Notes: a model not told the origin generated them from the letters alone. A stretch of 64,000 bases of DNA from Thermatribacter sp048814795 (GCA_048814795.1 CP184673.1:186001-250000); one strand, 5' to 3'; counted from the first letter of the stretch, positions 51,649 through 60,966 are shown. Numbers and translations: made by a program.

Positions 51649-52446
51649 ATGCTTGAGGAACGCCTGAAAGTAGCGCTTGAAATTGCACAACGTGCAGGTG
51701 AATATGCTCTGCAAAATCAGAAACGCATCACCAGCGTGGACGAAAAAAAGAGGGATACCGACCTGGTTACCAATGTGGACCGGGAAGTCCAGGAGTTAAT
51801 TACCGAAGAACTCAAAAACCGCTTTCCCCAGGATACAGTATGGGGAGAAGAGAGTGGCTATCCTTTGCAAGATTTTTCCTCAACCTGGGTTATTGACCCC
51901 ATAGACGGAACGGCAAACTTCATGCACAAAATTCCCTTCTTCTCGGTATCCATTGCCTATTTTGAGAAGGGCTCACCCGTGATAGGAGTTATTTTTGCTC
52001 CCAATTTTGAAGAATCTTTCTACGCCTGCCGGGGTAAGGGAGCTTTTCTGAATGGAGAGCAGATAACTGTATCCGAAGTAAAAAACCTCAACCGGGCCAT
52101 CTTCGGTACCGGCCTTCCTCACTCCGAAGGAGCCTGGAAAAGGATTATATCTTTATACGCCTCTCTTCTTCCCCGGTGTCAGGCCATTCGCTCTCTGGGA
52201 AGCGCTGCTCTGGGGGTTGCTTACGTAGCCTGTGGGCGCATGGAGGGCTATTTCCAGGCCGACCTTTCTTTCTACGATATTGCTGCTGGAATCTGCATTG
52301 CGCAGGAAGCCGGTGCATTAATTTTCGACCTTGCTGGAAACCCCTGGAGCGCTGAAAGCCACTCCCTGCTCGTGCTCAGCAAGAACCTGTCCGAAGCAAG
52401 CAGGACCTTTATCACCAGGCACCTTGCAGAAGGTGAGGCTTCTTGA
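51649..52446 (+). CDS. Inositol monophosphatase family protein (SuhB-like)
   Basis: 265 residues. Lithium-sensitive phosphatase motifs: WGEESGYP, WVIDPIDGTANFMHKIPFF (metal-binding Asp residues) and the C-terminal YDIAAGICIAQEAGA. Members of this family in thermophiles often hydrolyse both inositol-1-phosphate and fructose-1,6-bisphosphate, which would fit its place right after pfkA. AAAGGAG precedes the ATG. Overlaps the sirtuin gene by 4 bases. Confidence 0.9.
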   Translation: MLEERLKVALEIAQRAGEYALQNQKRITSVDEKKRDTDLVTNVDREVQELITEELKNRFPQDTVWGEESGYPLQDFSSTWVIDPIDGTANFMHKIPFFSVSIAYFEKGSPVIGVIFAPNFEESFYACRGKGAFLNGEQITVSEVKNLNRAIFGTGLPHSEGAWKRIISLYASLLPRCQAIRSLGSAALGVAYVACGRMEGYFQADLSFYDIAAGICIAQEAGALIFDLAGNPWSAESHSLLVLSKNLSEASRTFITRHLAEGEAS

Positions 52447-53192
52447 AAGACCTGTTGAAAAAAGCCGCCGAGTTAATTGTAAGCGAAAAACCCTGGGTAG
52501 TGCTCACTGGGGCGGGGATCTCTACCGAAAGTGGGATTCCCGACTTCAGAACCAAGAACACCGGTCTCTGGGAACAGTATGACCCTATGTGGGTGCTTTC
52601 TACTGAAGCTTTGCTCAAACGCCCAGAAGTTTTTTACGGAACCGGGCTGCGTATCCTCATGCGTTTTGAAAACGCTCGCCCCAATCCTGCTCACCAGGTA
52701 CTTGCTGAATGGGAAAAAAGGGGACTGGTTGAAGCAGTAATTACCCAGAACATCGACAGTCTGCACCAGAAAGCAGGTTCCCAAAAAGTGCTTGAAATAC
52801 ATGGCCACCTGCGTAGCGCCCACTGCATGAGCTGTGGTAACAGTTATCCCATGCAAGAAGTGGAAAACAGAGTCCAGAAGGGAGAAATACCACCCCGCTG
52901 TTTTTGTGGGGGGCAAATCCGACCCGATGTGGTGCTCTTTGGAGACCTGCTTCCTCCTGATTTTGAAAAAGCGCAGGTTTTAGCCCGTAAGTTCCCGATG
53001 ATTGTGGTCGGCTCCAGCCTTACCGTATCACCGGCCAACTTACTCCCTCGCTATGCCCGAAAGCTTATCATCATTAATCTGGAAAGCACTCCTTACGATC
53101 AGTATGCAGAAATTGTTTTGCGCGACAAAGCAGGAAAAGTTCTCACTGCGCTGGATGCAGAAGTTAAAAAGTTAACAAACCTCACCCAGTAA
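52443..53192 (+). CDS. cobB: Sir2-family NAD-dependent protein deacylase
   Basis: 249 residues. GAGISTESGIPDFR binds NAD, TQNIDSLHQKAG and the catalytic His in EIHGH follow, and zinc ligands are in HCMSCG and CFCGG (CxxC then CxC). VVGSSLTVSPA closes the NAD site. It removes acyl groups from lysines, often on metabolic enzymes. TTG start overlaps the preceding stop (TTGA). Its 3' end overlaps the convergent transporter gene by 11 bases. Confidence 0.92.
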   Translation: MKDLLKKAAELIVSEKPWVVLTGAGISTESGIPDFRTKNTGLWEQYDPMWVLSTEALLKRPEVFYGTGLRILMRFENARPNPAHQVLAEWEKRGLVEAVITQNIDSLHQKAGSQKVLEIHGHLRSAHCMSCGNSYPMQEVENRVQKGEIPPRCFCGGQIRPDVVLFGDLLPPDFEKAQVLARKFPMIVVGSSLTVSPANLLPRYARKLIIINLESTPYDQYAEIVLRDKAGKVLTALDAEVKKLTNLTQ

Positions 53193-54225
53193 ACGAAAAG
53201 CCTTTACGGCGGTAGTAGTTAAAAAGCTCCTTTAGAACCCCAGCTACCGGTATAGCCACGATAACTCCCAGGGCACCATAGAGCTTGCCCCCTACAATTA
53301 GCGCAAACAAAACGGTAATGGGATGCAGGCCGGTTTCCTTCCCCAGAAACTTGGGCAAAATGATTACCCCTTCCACCAGGTTTACTCCCACAAAAAGCGC
53401 TACCACTCCCAGAACCAGAAATATGGACTTGGAGGCTGCAAAAGCAAGCGCTGGAACCACCCCAATTATTGGACCAAGGTAGGGAATGATGTCGGCAATT
53501 CCAGCTATCACTCCAATCACTAAGGGAAACTCAATACCCATAAAGAAAAGGCCTACACCCACACAAACACCCACAAAAAGGCAGGTCAAAAGCCTTCCCC
53601 TGATAAATCCTCCCACCACGGCATCAATTTTGCGAAGCAGAAAAACATACTCTTTGCGCTTATTGGCAGGGAAAAGACGCAGTAAAGCACGGCGAATTTT
53701 TACCGCATCAACCATAAAATAGTAAAGGATGAAGGGCGTGAGCACAAAACCTATAAAAATGACATTCATCAAAAAGGAAACCAGGTCAAAAATGTTTTTG
53801 ATCAAATCGGTTAAATAAGACTGGAGATTGGAAGTAAGGTTGTGCAGAAACTCTTCCACAGCCAAAGAGAGATTCAAACCTGGATAGCGCTCGTCAATTA
53901 CCCGGGCTATATCAATGATTTTGCCTGTGTACTCGGGAAGGTGTGCAGTTAATGCACGCACCTGAGAGATGGTCTCAGGGACGATCAAAAAAAACAAAAA
54001 GACAAAAAAGGCAAGCAAAAGAAGAAAAATCAAAGCTACCGATATTTTCCAGGATAAACCCCACCGCTTCAAAAATCTGGCCGCAGGAGTAAGGGCATAG
54101 GCAAGAATACCGGCCAGCGCAAAAGGTACCAGAACGTTTCGCAAAAGGTAAACCAAATACAATATAGCTATTGCTAATGCCAAATAATACGCTTTTCTGG
54201 CAAAATTTTCGGTAACTGCTGACAA
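53182..54225 (-). CDS. AI-2E/PerM-family membrane transporter
   Basis: About 347 residues with eight predicted helices and a periplasmic-type loop around DERYPGLNLSLAVEEFLHNL. The conserved core ADIIPYLGPIIGVVPALAFA and HPITVLFALIVGGKLYGALGVIVAIPVAGVLKE identify the family (formerly UPF0118), which exports diverse small molecules. I prefer TTG 54225, after GGAAGGG, over TTG 54276, which would overlap the divergent promoter. Confidence 0.88.
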   Translation of the reverse strand: MSAVTENFARKAYYLALAIAILYLVYLLRNVLVPFALAGILAYALTPAARFLKRWGLSWKISVALIFLLLLAFFVFLFFLIVPETISQVRALTAHLPEYTGKIIDIARVIDERYPGLNLSLAVEEFLHNLTSNLQSYLTDLIKNIFDLVSFLMNVIFIGFVLTPFILYYFMVDAVKIRRALLRLFPANKRKEYVFLLRKIDAVVGGFIRGRLLTCLFVGVCVGVGLFFMGIEFPLVIGVIAGIADIIPYLGPIIGVVPALAFAASKSIFLVLGVVALFVGVNLVEGVIILPKFLGKETGLHPITVLFALIVGGKLYGALGVIVAIPVAGVLKELFNYYRRKGFSFTG

Positions 54226-54230
54226 GGTTT

Positions 54231-54258
54231 TTGTTTCCCTTCCACCGTCTGGTATAAT
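54231..54258 (+). promoter_or_regulatory. Promoter of the glycosyltransferase gene
   Basis: TTGTTT (54231-54236) and TATAAT (54253-54258) with 16 bases between. Start expected near 54265, 32 bases before the gene. Confidence 0.65.
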
Positions 54259-54296
54259 ATTAGTCCGGAGATCCAAAAAAACCCAAGAGAAAAAAA

Positions 54297-55022
54297 ATGC
54301 TTCAGAACAAAAAAATTGTTGCTATAGTCCCAGCATACAACGAAGCACCAAGGATTTCAAGGGTGCTCGATGTTCTTTGCAAACTTTCTTTCATCGACCA
54401 GGTAGTGGTCGTCGATGATGGTTCTCGTGACGCAACCTGGAAAGTTGTTTCTGCTTATCCTGTACTTTTCCTGCGTCACCCTAAGAATTTTGGCAAGGCA
54501 AAAGCTCTGGTAAACGGTATTAGAAAGGTCCCTGATGCAGATATTTACCTTTTCATAGATGCAGACCTTATTAACCTTCGAGAAGAACACTTGCGTTCAC
54601 TGACCCTGCCCCTGGCCATTCATCCCTTCCTGGATATGACCATAGGCATCTTTAAGGGAGGCAGAGAGTCAAGCGACCTTGCCCAAAAGCTCTTTCCCAT
54701 CCTCAATGGCCAGCGCGCGGTAAAGGGAGAGTGGATACGCAACCTGCCCGATTTTTCCTGGTCTCGCTTTGGGGTAGAGGTGTTTATAACCAGGTATGCG
54801 CGCCAGTTTGGGGGCAATATTGAAATGATACCCCTTTGGGGCATCAGCCACTACCACAAAGAAGAAAAGTACGGTCCCTTCCTGGGTCTATATCACCGCA
54901 TAAAAATGTACTTTGAAATCCTCAAAACCTATCTTCTCTTTGAAAAAAGGATAAAAAGGGCTCCCAAAATCATCCCTGAAGTGGAAAAGGAGAGTGAAGA
55001 GTATGCCAGATTGCAACCTTAA
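54297..55022 (+). CDS. Family 2 glycosyltransferase
   Basis: 241 residues of the GT-A fold. VAIVPAYNEAPRISRVLDVL at the N-terminus, VVVDDGSRDAT (first Asp) and LFIDADLIN (metal-binding DxD) identify GT2, close to dolichol-phosphate-mannose synthase-type and glucosyl-3-phosphoglycerate-type enzymes. No membrane helix is evident at the C-terminus. Acceptor and donor are unknown. The ribosome site is weak (AAGAGAAA). Its end overlaps the next small gene. Confidence 0.85.
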   Translation: MLQNKKIVAIVPAYNEAPRISRVLDVLCKLSFIDQVVVVDDGSRDATWKVVSAYPVLFLRHPKNFGKAKALVNGIRKVPDADIYLFIDADLINLREEHLRSLTLPLAIHPFLDMTIGIFKGGRESSDLAQKLFPILNGQRAVKGEWIRNLPDFSWSRFGVEVFITRYARQFGGNIEMIPLWGISHYHKEEKYGPFLGLYHRIKMYFEILKTYLLFEKRIKRAPKIIPEVEKESEEYARLQP

Positions 55023-55197
55023 AGCCAACCTTGCCAAATGCACCTGCTCCTATCCAACCTGTCCCCGTAAGGGCAAATGCTGTGAATGTGTCATGTACCA
55101 CCGGGCTCACGGTGAACTTCCCGGATGCTTTTTCCCGGAAGAAGTGGAAAGGACTTACGACCGCTCCATACAAAGGTTCATTGAAGCTTACTCTTAG
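55003..55197 (+). CDS. Cysteine-rich DUF6485-like protein
   Basis: 64 residues with nine cysteines: C4, C14 and C16 in KCTCSYPTC, C21, then GKCCEC and a later GCFFPEE. This matches small cytosolic DUF6485 proteins (CxC...CxRKGxCCECxxYHRxxGELPxCxFP). Probably binds zinc or an iron-sulfur cluster; role unknown. AAGGAGA is 9 bases before ATG 55003. It overlaps the glycosyltransferase by 20 bases and its stop overlaps the next GTG start. Confidence 0.8.
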   Translation: MPDCNLKANLAKCTCSYPTCPRKGKCCECVMYHRAHGELPGCFFPEEVERTYDRSIQRFIEAYS

Positions 55198-56093
55198 TGG
55201 AGCTGTTTATTAAACCTGTTGCACCCTTTACCACCAGACACTGGCGTAGGGCTTACTCCAGCTTTCAGGACAGTTCTTTTTTCTGGAACGGGGAGGAAAT
55301 TTTGATGGGGATTGCTTTTCCTCCCCGAGCCGGGGTAATCCGGATTCAGGAAAAAGGAGCTCCAGAAAATCCTCTCCTCAAGATAAAGTGGCAGGGTGCT
55401 TTAAAAAAAGAAGAAGTCCAGCACATAGTCTCTCATGTACTGAGCATTCACGAACCAGTAACCCCTTTTTACCAGAAATTTGATAAAGACCCGGTCATGA
55501 GAAACTTAATCAGGGAATTTTCAGGAACCAGAATGCCCCGGACACGCAGCTTCTTTGAAGCTTTAGTAACCACCGTTCTGGAACAGCAAGTTTCCATGAA
55601 AGCAGCTTCCACATTGAGAGAACGTTTCATAAAAAAATTCAGTTCCCGGAAAAGCCTTTTCGAAGGAAGAGAACTTTATGCTTTTCCGCTCCCCGAGGAA
55701 GTCGCCACCTCCAGCATCGAAGAACTCTGTCAGATAGGGATATCCCGCGCCAAGGCCCGAACCATTTTCAACTTTGCTCAGGCTCTGAAAGAAGGCACCC
55801 TGGATACCCACTCTTTGAGCAAAGAAAATCCTCAGTCGATAATCTCCTTTCTCACCACCTTTCCAGGTATCGGAAGATGGAGTGCCCAATTTATAGTCAC
55901 CCGCTGGCTGGGGTCACCAGATGTTTTTGCCTGCTCTGATCTTGGAGTGCGCAAGGCCTTGAGCAAGCTCTATCTCCATGGTAAAATGCCCACACCTTCA
56001 GAAAGCGAACAGTTCATGGAACGTTTTTCGCCCTGGAGGAGACTGGCCGGCTTTTACCTTTTGCTCGCCTACGCTGGAGGAGATAAGGCATGA
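55197..56093 (+). CDS. AlkA-type HhH-GPD DNA glycosylase
   Basis: 298 residues. An N-terminal beta domain is followed by the helix-hairpin-helix TTFPGIGRWSAQFIV and the catalytic Asp in VFACSDLGVRKAL, plus EQQVSMKAAS, as in 3-methyladenine glycosylase II. It excises alkylated bases from DNA. GTG 55197 overlaps the previous stop codon by one base. Its 3' end overlaps the cyclase gene by 4 bases. Confidence 0.88.
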   Translation: MELFIKPVAPFTTRHWRRAYSSFQDSSFFWNGEEILMGIAFPPRAGVIRIQEKGAPENPLLKIKWQGALKKEEVQHIVSHVLSIHEPVTPFYQKFDKDPVMRNLIREFSGTRMPRTRSFFEALVTTVLEQQVSMKAASTLRERFIKKFSSRKSLFEGRELYAFPLPEEVATSSIEELCQIGISRAKARTIFNFAQALKEGTLDTHSLSKENPQSIISFLTTFPGIGRWSAQFIVTRWLGSPDVFACSDLGVRKALSKLYLHGKMPTPSESEQFMERFSPWRRLAGFYLLLAYAGGDKA

Positions 56094-56740
56094 AAAAAGT
56101 TATTGACCTGACCAGGTTCATTTCCGAAAAAAGCTGGGTTTTTCCAGGACAGCCCCAACCGGTGATTTTCCCCTGGACCGTCATAGAAAATCACGGCTAT
56201 GCCACCTTTGCTCTTTTTATGGTGGAGCATACAGCCACCCACGTTGATGCACCAGCTCATTTCCTGCCTCAGGGCAAAACCATCGACGAAATATCCCCTG
56301 AACACTGCTTCGGAAAATCCACGGCCCTTGACCTGAGCGTTTTTCCATCCGGGAGCACTGTAAGCCTCAAAGAGCTTAAGAGAAAAATACCGGAAGTGGA
56401 AGACCTGATTCAGGATAAAGAAATAGTTCTCTTTAAAACAGGAGCAGAGAAATATTACCCGGGTGATGACTACTTCCAGAAAGGAGTGGGCATTGGAGAA
56501 GATGTAGCTGAGTTTCTCATCCAGCAAAAAATAAAAGCGGTGGGCACTGATGCGCCTTCCATCGATTTTGAGCCTTACCCAACCCACCGCCTGTTACTTG
56601 AAAAAGAAATTCTCATCTACGAATCCCTGACCAACCTTGGAGAGCTCATTGGCAAATCTTTCTGGTTTTACGCTTTTCCTTTGAAACTGCAAGGGCTTAC
56701 CGGCTCACCGGTGCGGGCAGTAGCTATTTTTGAAGATTAG
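56090..56740 (+). CDS. Cyclase family metal-dependent hydrolase
   Basis: 216 residues. The metal-binding signature HTATHVDAPAHF matches the HxGTHxDxPxH motif of the cyclase/kynurenine formamidase family, with a C-terminal GTDAPSID and HRLLLEKEI. Members hydrolyse formamides or cyclic amides; the substrate here is not known. Coupled to the glycosylase gene by ATGA. Convergent with the TPR gene and overlapping it by 17 bases. Confidence 0.87.
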   Translation: MKKVIDLTRFISEKSWVFPGQPQPVIFPWTVIENHGYATFALFMVEHTATHVDAPAHFLPQGKTIDEISPEHCFGKSTALDLSVFPSGSTVSLKELKRKIPEVEDLIQDKEIVLFKTGAEKYYPGDDYFQKGVGIGEDVAEFLIQQKIKAVGTDAPSIDFEPYPTHRLLLEKEILIYESLTNLGELIGKSFWFYAFPLKLQGLTGSPVRAVAIFED

Positions 56741-57368
56741 CCACACCTCTCTGGGCTACCTTCAACCAGTACTGAGCTTTCTGGTCATCGGGATGAAAGG
56801 CAAGATACTTCTCAAAAGCCCACACTGCACGATGGTAGTCTTCCACCTTGATTAAAGCTGCACCCAGGAAGTAGTAGGCCTTATCAAAATTAGGGTTATT
56901 GCGAATCGCCTCTTCAAAAAGCGGAATGGCGGCAAAATAATCGCCATTTTGATAAGCAACTATACCTTCTTCAAAGTTGTCCCAGGCTGCTTTTCCATAC
57001 TTTTTGTAATTTTCGCACTTTTCTTTGAAATACGCTGCCTGCTTGTCATCAGGCACAAGCTCCAGCACCTTACCCCAGGCCCAGATGGCTTCATCGTACA
57101 TTCCTTCTTCCTGATAGGTGCGGGCTAACCATTTCCAGGCCTTAATGAAATTGGGCTTGGTGGAAACTGCCTCAATGAAAAACTGAATCGCTTCTTCCTT
57201 GCGACCTTCCTGATAGAGGTTATATCCCTGATCAAACATTACCTGAGCGTACCCTTCAGCGGAAACGTCAAAGCTGTAAGGAGGCTGAACTTCCTCCACA
57301 GCCCAGCTTACTGAAAAACCTAAAACCAGGCTCAAAAACAATCCCCAGAGTAAAATACGTTTCAGCAC
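56724..57368 (-). CDS. Exported TPR-repeat protein
   Basis: 214 residues. GTG 57368 follows AAAAGGAGGTG. A signal peptide (LKRILLWGLFLSLVLGFSVSWA) precedes about four tetratricopeptide repeats, for example AIQFFIEAVSTKPNFIKAWKWLARTYQEEG and AIPLFEEAIRNNPNFDKAYYFLGAALIK. Probably a periplasmic scaffold. Function not known. A possible extended -10 (TG-C-TACAAT on the minus strand) is at 57398-57406, the same sequence as before the DUF362 gene. Confidence 0.82.
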   Translation of the reverse strand: MLKRILLWGLFLSLVLGFSVSWAVEEVQPPYSFDVSAEGYAQVMFDQGYNLYQEGRKEEAIQFFIEAVSTKPNFIKAWKWLARTYQEEGMYDEAIWAWGKVLELVPDDKQAAYFKEKCENYKKYGKAAWDNFEEGIVAYQNGDYFAAIPLFEEAIRNNPNFDKAYYFLGAALIKVEDYHRAVWAFEKYLAFHPDDQKAQYWLKVAQRGVANLQK

Positions 57369-57460
57369 TGCACACCACCTCCTTTTTCCTCTCAAATATT
57401 GTAGCACAGGCTACTTTGGAATTTTTTGAAAAATTTTTGAGAATTTTTCTCCAGAACTAT

Positions 57461-57508
57461 GGAAACGTTTTCTATTTTGAGCTATAATGTTTCTACAAAA
57501 ACGTTTTC
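57461..57508 (+). promoter_or_regulatory. Promoter with two LacI-type operators
   Basis: TATAAT at 57483-57488 lies between two CG-centred palindromes: GGAAACGTTTTC (centre 57466/57467) and AAAAACGTTTTC (centre 57502/57503), 36 bases apart. No consensus -35 is present. The layout suits repression by a LacI-family protein binding both sites. The operator differs in its outer bases from that at 24889, so a different regulator is likely. Confidence 0.7.
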
Positions 57509-57543
57509 ATTAAGCATCCCAAAACCTTTAAGGAGGGAACAAA

Positions 57544-58458
57544 ATGGCCAAAGCAAAAATCTCCATCGGCAGCTGGGCATACGCAATAGGACCTTACGCA
57601 GACCACCCGGTACCACTCGAAGAAGTAGTCAGAAGGCTTTCTGAGTTAGGGTTTGATGGAATTGAGCTCGGTGGTTTTAAACCCCACGCTCACCCCGATC
57701 TCTATCCCACCAAAGAAGACCGCAAAAAGCTGGTCGACCTTTTAGAAAAGCACAGACTCGGGGTAAGTGCTTATGTGCCAGACCTGTGGAGCTTCCCCTT
57801 TGCAAGTGGTGACCCCAAGGTGGTCAAAGACTATGAGGACATGTTCGACAAATCGCTGGAGTTTTGCGTGGACTGTGGATTTGAAAAATTAAGAGTCGAT
57901 ACTGTAACCGGGACTCCTTTTCCTGCTGACTGGGATTACCAGGAAACCTGGCAGCGAGTTGTGGAAATGTTCCAGAAATGCGCCGACAAAGCTAAAGATG
58001 TGGGCAAAGTTATTGTATGGGAGTTTGAGCCGGGCTTCATTTTCAATAAACCCAGCGAAGTCAAAAAAATGCATGATGATGTAAATCGTGATAATTTCAA
58101 GGTTCTCTTTGATACCAGCCACGCTCAAATGTGTGCTGTGGTCGGTGCCAAGCAAGTCGAGCCCAAAGAAACCCTCAAAGGAGGGGTCCTGGAATTCATA
58201 GAAATGCTTGATGGTCGCATTGGCCATGTCCACCTGATTGACTCTGACAATACTCTGCATGACGACGAAACCAGCACCCATGCTCCTTTTGGAACAGGGT
58301 ATATTAACTTCGAAGAGGTAATACCTGCTCTGGTTAAAAATGGTTATAAATCAGAATGGTGGTGTATTGACCTTTGCTTCTGGCCTAATGCCTGGGACAT
58401 AACCGCTGATTCCATTAAGTTCCTGCGCGATCTCTTCACTCGCCTGGGAATGTTATAA
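57544..58458 (+). CDS. Sugar phosphate isomerase/epimerase (TIM barrel)
   Basis: 304 residues of the AP-endonuclease-2/xylose-isomerase-like fold. Metal-binding residues are suggested by IVWEFEPG, LFDTSHAQM, HVHLIDSDN and WWCIDLCF. Members epimerise or isomerise keto-sugars and inositol intermediates. GGAGGG precedes the ATG. It is the first gene under the LacI-type operators and is followed by a dehydrogenase and an importer, suggesting uptake and oxidation of a sugar or polyol. Confidence 0.88.
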   Translation: MAKAKISIGSWAYAIGPYADHPVPLEEVVRRLSELGFDGIELGGFKPHAHPDLYPTKEDRKKLVDLLEKHRLGVSAYVPDLWSFPFASGDPKVVKDYEDMFDKSLEFCVDCGFEKLRVDTVTGTPFPADWDYQETWQRVVEMFQKCADKAKDVGKVIVWEFEPGFIFNKPSEVKKMHDDVNRDNFKVLFDTSHAQMCAVVGAKQVEPKETLKGGVLEFIEMLDGRIGHVHLIDSDNTLHDDETSTHAPFGTGYINFEEVIPALVKNGYKSEWWCIDLCFWPNAWDITADSIKFLRDLFTRLGML

Positions 58459-58471
58459 GGGGGTAATAAAA

Positions 58472-59551
58472 ATGTCAGCAAAAACCATGAAAGCCTGGGT
58501 TTTCTATGAGCCCAACCGCATGGAACTGGAAGAAGTGCCAGTTCCCAAACCGGCACCTGATGAGGTGCTTATCCGGGTTCGCTACTGCGGAATATGCGGC
58601 TCAGACGTAGCTTACTTTTACGGCATGTCCCCTCTGGAAACACCCACCGGCAAAGGACCCCTAATTCTGGGCCATGAATTTTCGGGAGAAGTGGTTGAAG
58701 TCGGTGATATACCTGCCCAGAAAGGCCTCTTCAAACCTGGAGATAAAGTAACTGCAAATCCTGTACAGTACTGTAATGCTTGCGAGGTATGTTACAAGGG
58801 TTTTGTGAACCTGTGTGAAAACAAGAAAGTCCTTGGCGTTTCCACCAATGGTGGTTTTGCGGAATTCGTGGTCTCAAGTTACAACCATGTCTACAAGCTT
58901 CCCGAAGGGGTTTCTTTTGAGGCCGGGGCTTTTGTGGAACCCCTCGCCAACGCAGTATATGGCATAAAGAATCTGGAAATAGGTCTCGGTGACGATGTAG
59001 TGGTCTTTGGACCCGGACCCATCGGTTTGAGTATAGTAGCTCTGGCCAAGCGCAGTGGAGCAGGGAGAGTTTTCCTGGTTGGAACTCGAGACTATCGCCT
59101 CGAGGTAGGCAAAAAGTTAGGTGCAGACCTGTTAATTAACACTGTTAACTCTTCCTCACCTTATTATGTTTCTGACCTCAAGGCCAAAATAGCCGAGCTC
59201 ACCGATTCCAAAATGGCTGATCGGGTGATCGTGGTTACCGGTTCCCGGGAAGCCATGCAGCAGGCACTTGAAATTTCAGGAAGGCGTTCAGTAATCGTTT
59301 ACTTTGGCCTGCCTGGAGAAAAAGACGTCGTACAGGTACCGGCGTTAGCCTCCATCCTCTGGGATAAAACCATCCGCTTCTCCTGGCTTGCCCCCTTTAC
59401 CTGGGTGGAAGCCATAAAGGTTCTAAACAGCAAAATAATAGATGTCGAAGCGCTGGTAACCCATAAACTGCCCCTTGACAAACTCAAAGAAGGTCTGGAA
59501 ATCGCCAAAGAGAAAAAAGGTAATCCGCTCAAAGTCATGATTTCCATATAG
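58472..59551 (+). CDS. Zinc-dependent MDR dehydrogenase (sorbitol/threonine DH type)
   Basis: 359 residues. Catalytic zinc: CGICGSD and GHEFSGEVVEVG. Structural zinc: four Cys in CNACEVCYKGFVNLC. The coenzyme site is FGPGPIGLSIVALAKRSGAGRVFLVG. Polyol or sugar oxidation with NAD is likely, given the epimerase and importer beside it. AAGGGGG is just upstream of the ATG. Confidence 0.92.
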   Translation: MSAKTMKAWVFYEPNRMELEEVPVPKPAPDEVLIRVRYCGICGSDVAYFYGMSPLETPTGKGPLILGHEFSGEVVEVGDIPAQKGLFKPGDKVTANPVQYCNACEVCYKGFVNLCENKKVLGVSTNGGFAEFVVSSYNHVYKLPEGVSFEAGAFVEPLANAVYGIKNLEIGLGDDVVVFGPGPIGLSIVALAKRSGAGRVFLVGTRDYRLEVGKKLGADLLINTVNSSSPYYVSDLKAKIAELTDSKMADRVIVVTGSREAMQQALEISGRRSVIVYFGLPGEKDVVQVPALASILWDKTIRFSWLAPFTWVEAIKVLNSKIIDVEALVTHKLPLDKLKEGLEIAKEKKGNPLKVMISI

Positions 59552-59637
59552 AAGGTCAAAAGGAGGTGAGAAAATCCAGATAAAAAATCAAAAATGCCAC
59601 ATGGTGAAAATAAAACTGATTAAGGAGGTGGGCTTTA

Positions 59638-60966
59638 ATGAAAAGGAGTCTCTTGTTGGTAAGTATTTTAGTGTTCGCTTTACTTGCAGTTAGCAGCTTT
59701 GCTCTGGCCCAGAAAGAACTCAGCATCCTCTGCGGTGAGTATACCCCGGGACACTGGATTTATGAATTAGCCCAGAAAGACTTTGAAGCCCAAACCGGCG
59801 TGAAAGTGAAATTCGACTTTGTGGCCTGGGCGCAATATACCGACAAAATCCTGGTGACTCTTTCTGCCCATGATTCAAGCTATGACATCATAGTTGGAGA
59901 CAGCCAGCTCCTGGGAGCAGCGGTCACCGGAAACCACTATGTAGAGCTGACCGATTGGCTGAAAGAGAATATCGACCTTGAAAAGCTGGCTCCCGCACCA
60001 CTCAAGTACTACGCGGAGTATCCAACAGGAAGCGGGAAATACTACGGAGTATCAGCCGTGCTGGATGTTCCAGCCATCGCCTATCGCAAAGACCTCTTTG
60101 AAGACCCTGAAGAAAAAGCAGCCTTCAAGGCCAAATACGGATATGAGCTGGATGTTCCCAAAACCTGGGAGCAGTTACGCGATATTGCTGAATTTTTCAC
60201 CCGTCCCGACCAGAACTTCTACGGTCTTGCTTATTGGCCTGCCAAAACTTTCGATGCGGTAACCATGGGATTCCAGCCAGTAATGTGGAGCTTTGGCGCT
60301 GACTATCATGCTCCAGACAGCTACCAGGTAGAAGGTTATCTCAACAGCGAAGCCGGGGTAAAGGCTCTGGAATTTTACGTAAACCTGATGAAATACGCGC
60401 CTCCTGGCTCAGAAAACTACTACTGGAACGAATGCACTCAAGCATTTGCCCAGGGTCTGGTGGCCATGGCTTTCCAGTGGGGTTCCTGGTGCGAAGGATT
60501 TGTCAACCCGGCCACCAACCCTCAGTACTATGACAAAGTGGGCTTCTTCCCCTTCCCCGGAAAAGTTGGCGAAGATGGAACGTTTAGACAATACGCAACC
60601 CTGGGTGGACAGGGCTTCAACGTGGTTACCTACGGCAAGAACCGGGACGCTGCCCTGGAATTCATAAAGTGGTGGTGTCAGGAAGAAACCCAGAAAAAGT
60701 ACATGGCCATGGGAGGCATCCCCATTCTCACCGATTTGCTCAATTCGCCAGAATTCCTCAACGCCAAACCCTACAACCCGGCTCTCGCCGAAGGCCTGAA
60801 AGTGGTCAAGGACTTCTGGAACATACCTGAATATGCAGCGCTCCTTGAGGTAACCCAGAAGTACTGGTCTGCAGCCTGTGCCGGCATGATGAGCCCCAAA
60901 GAGGCCATGGATGCTGTCGCCCGTGAACACACCCAGATCCTCAAAGAAGCTGGGTACCTGGACTGA
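59638..60966 (+). CDS. CUT1 sugar ABC transporter, binding protein 3
   Basis: 442 residues. Signal peptide MKRSLLLVSILVFALLAVSSFALA, then QKELSILCGEYTPGHWIYELAQKDFEAQTG, typical of family 1 binding proteins. GVSAVLDVPAIAYRKDLFEDPEEKAAFKAKYG is like the block in the binding protein at 25969. AAGGAGGTG precedes the ATG. Ends before the third intergenic stem-loop. Confidence 0.92.
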   Translation: MKRSLLLVSILVFALLAVSSFALAQKELSILCGEYTPGHWIYELAQKDFEAQTGVKVKFDFVAWAQYTDKILVTLSAHDSSYDIIVGDSQLLGAAVTGNHYVELTDWLKENIDLEKLAPAPLKYYAEYPTGSGKYYGVSAVLDVPAIAYRKDLFEDPEEKAAFKAKYGYELDVPKTWEQLRDIAEFFTRPDQNFYGLAYWPAKTFDAVTMGFQPVMWSFGADYHAPDSYQVEGYLNSEAGVKALEFYVNLMKYAPPGSENYYWNECTQAFAQGLVAMAFQWGSWCEGFVNPATNPQYYDKVGFFPFPGKVGEDGTFRQYATLGGQGFNVVTYGKNRDAALEFIKWWCQEETQKKYMAMGGIPILTDLLNSPEFLNAKPYNPALAEGLKVVKDFWNIPEYAALLEVTQKYWSAACAGMMSPKEAMDAVAREHTQILKEAGYLD

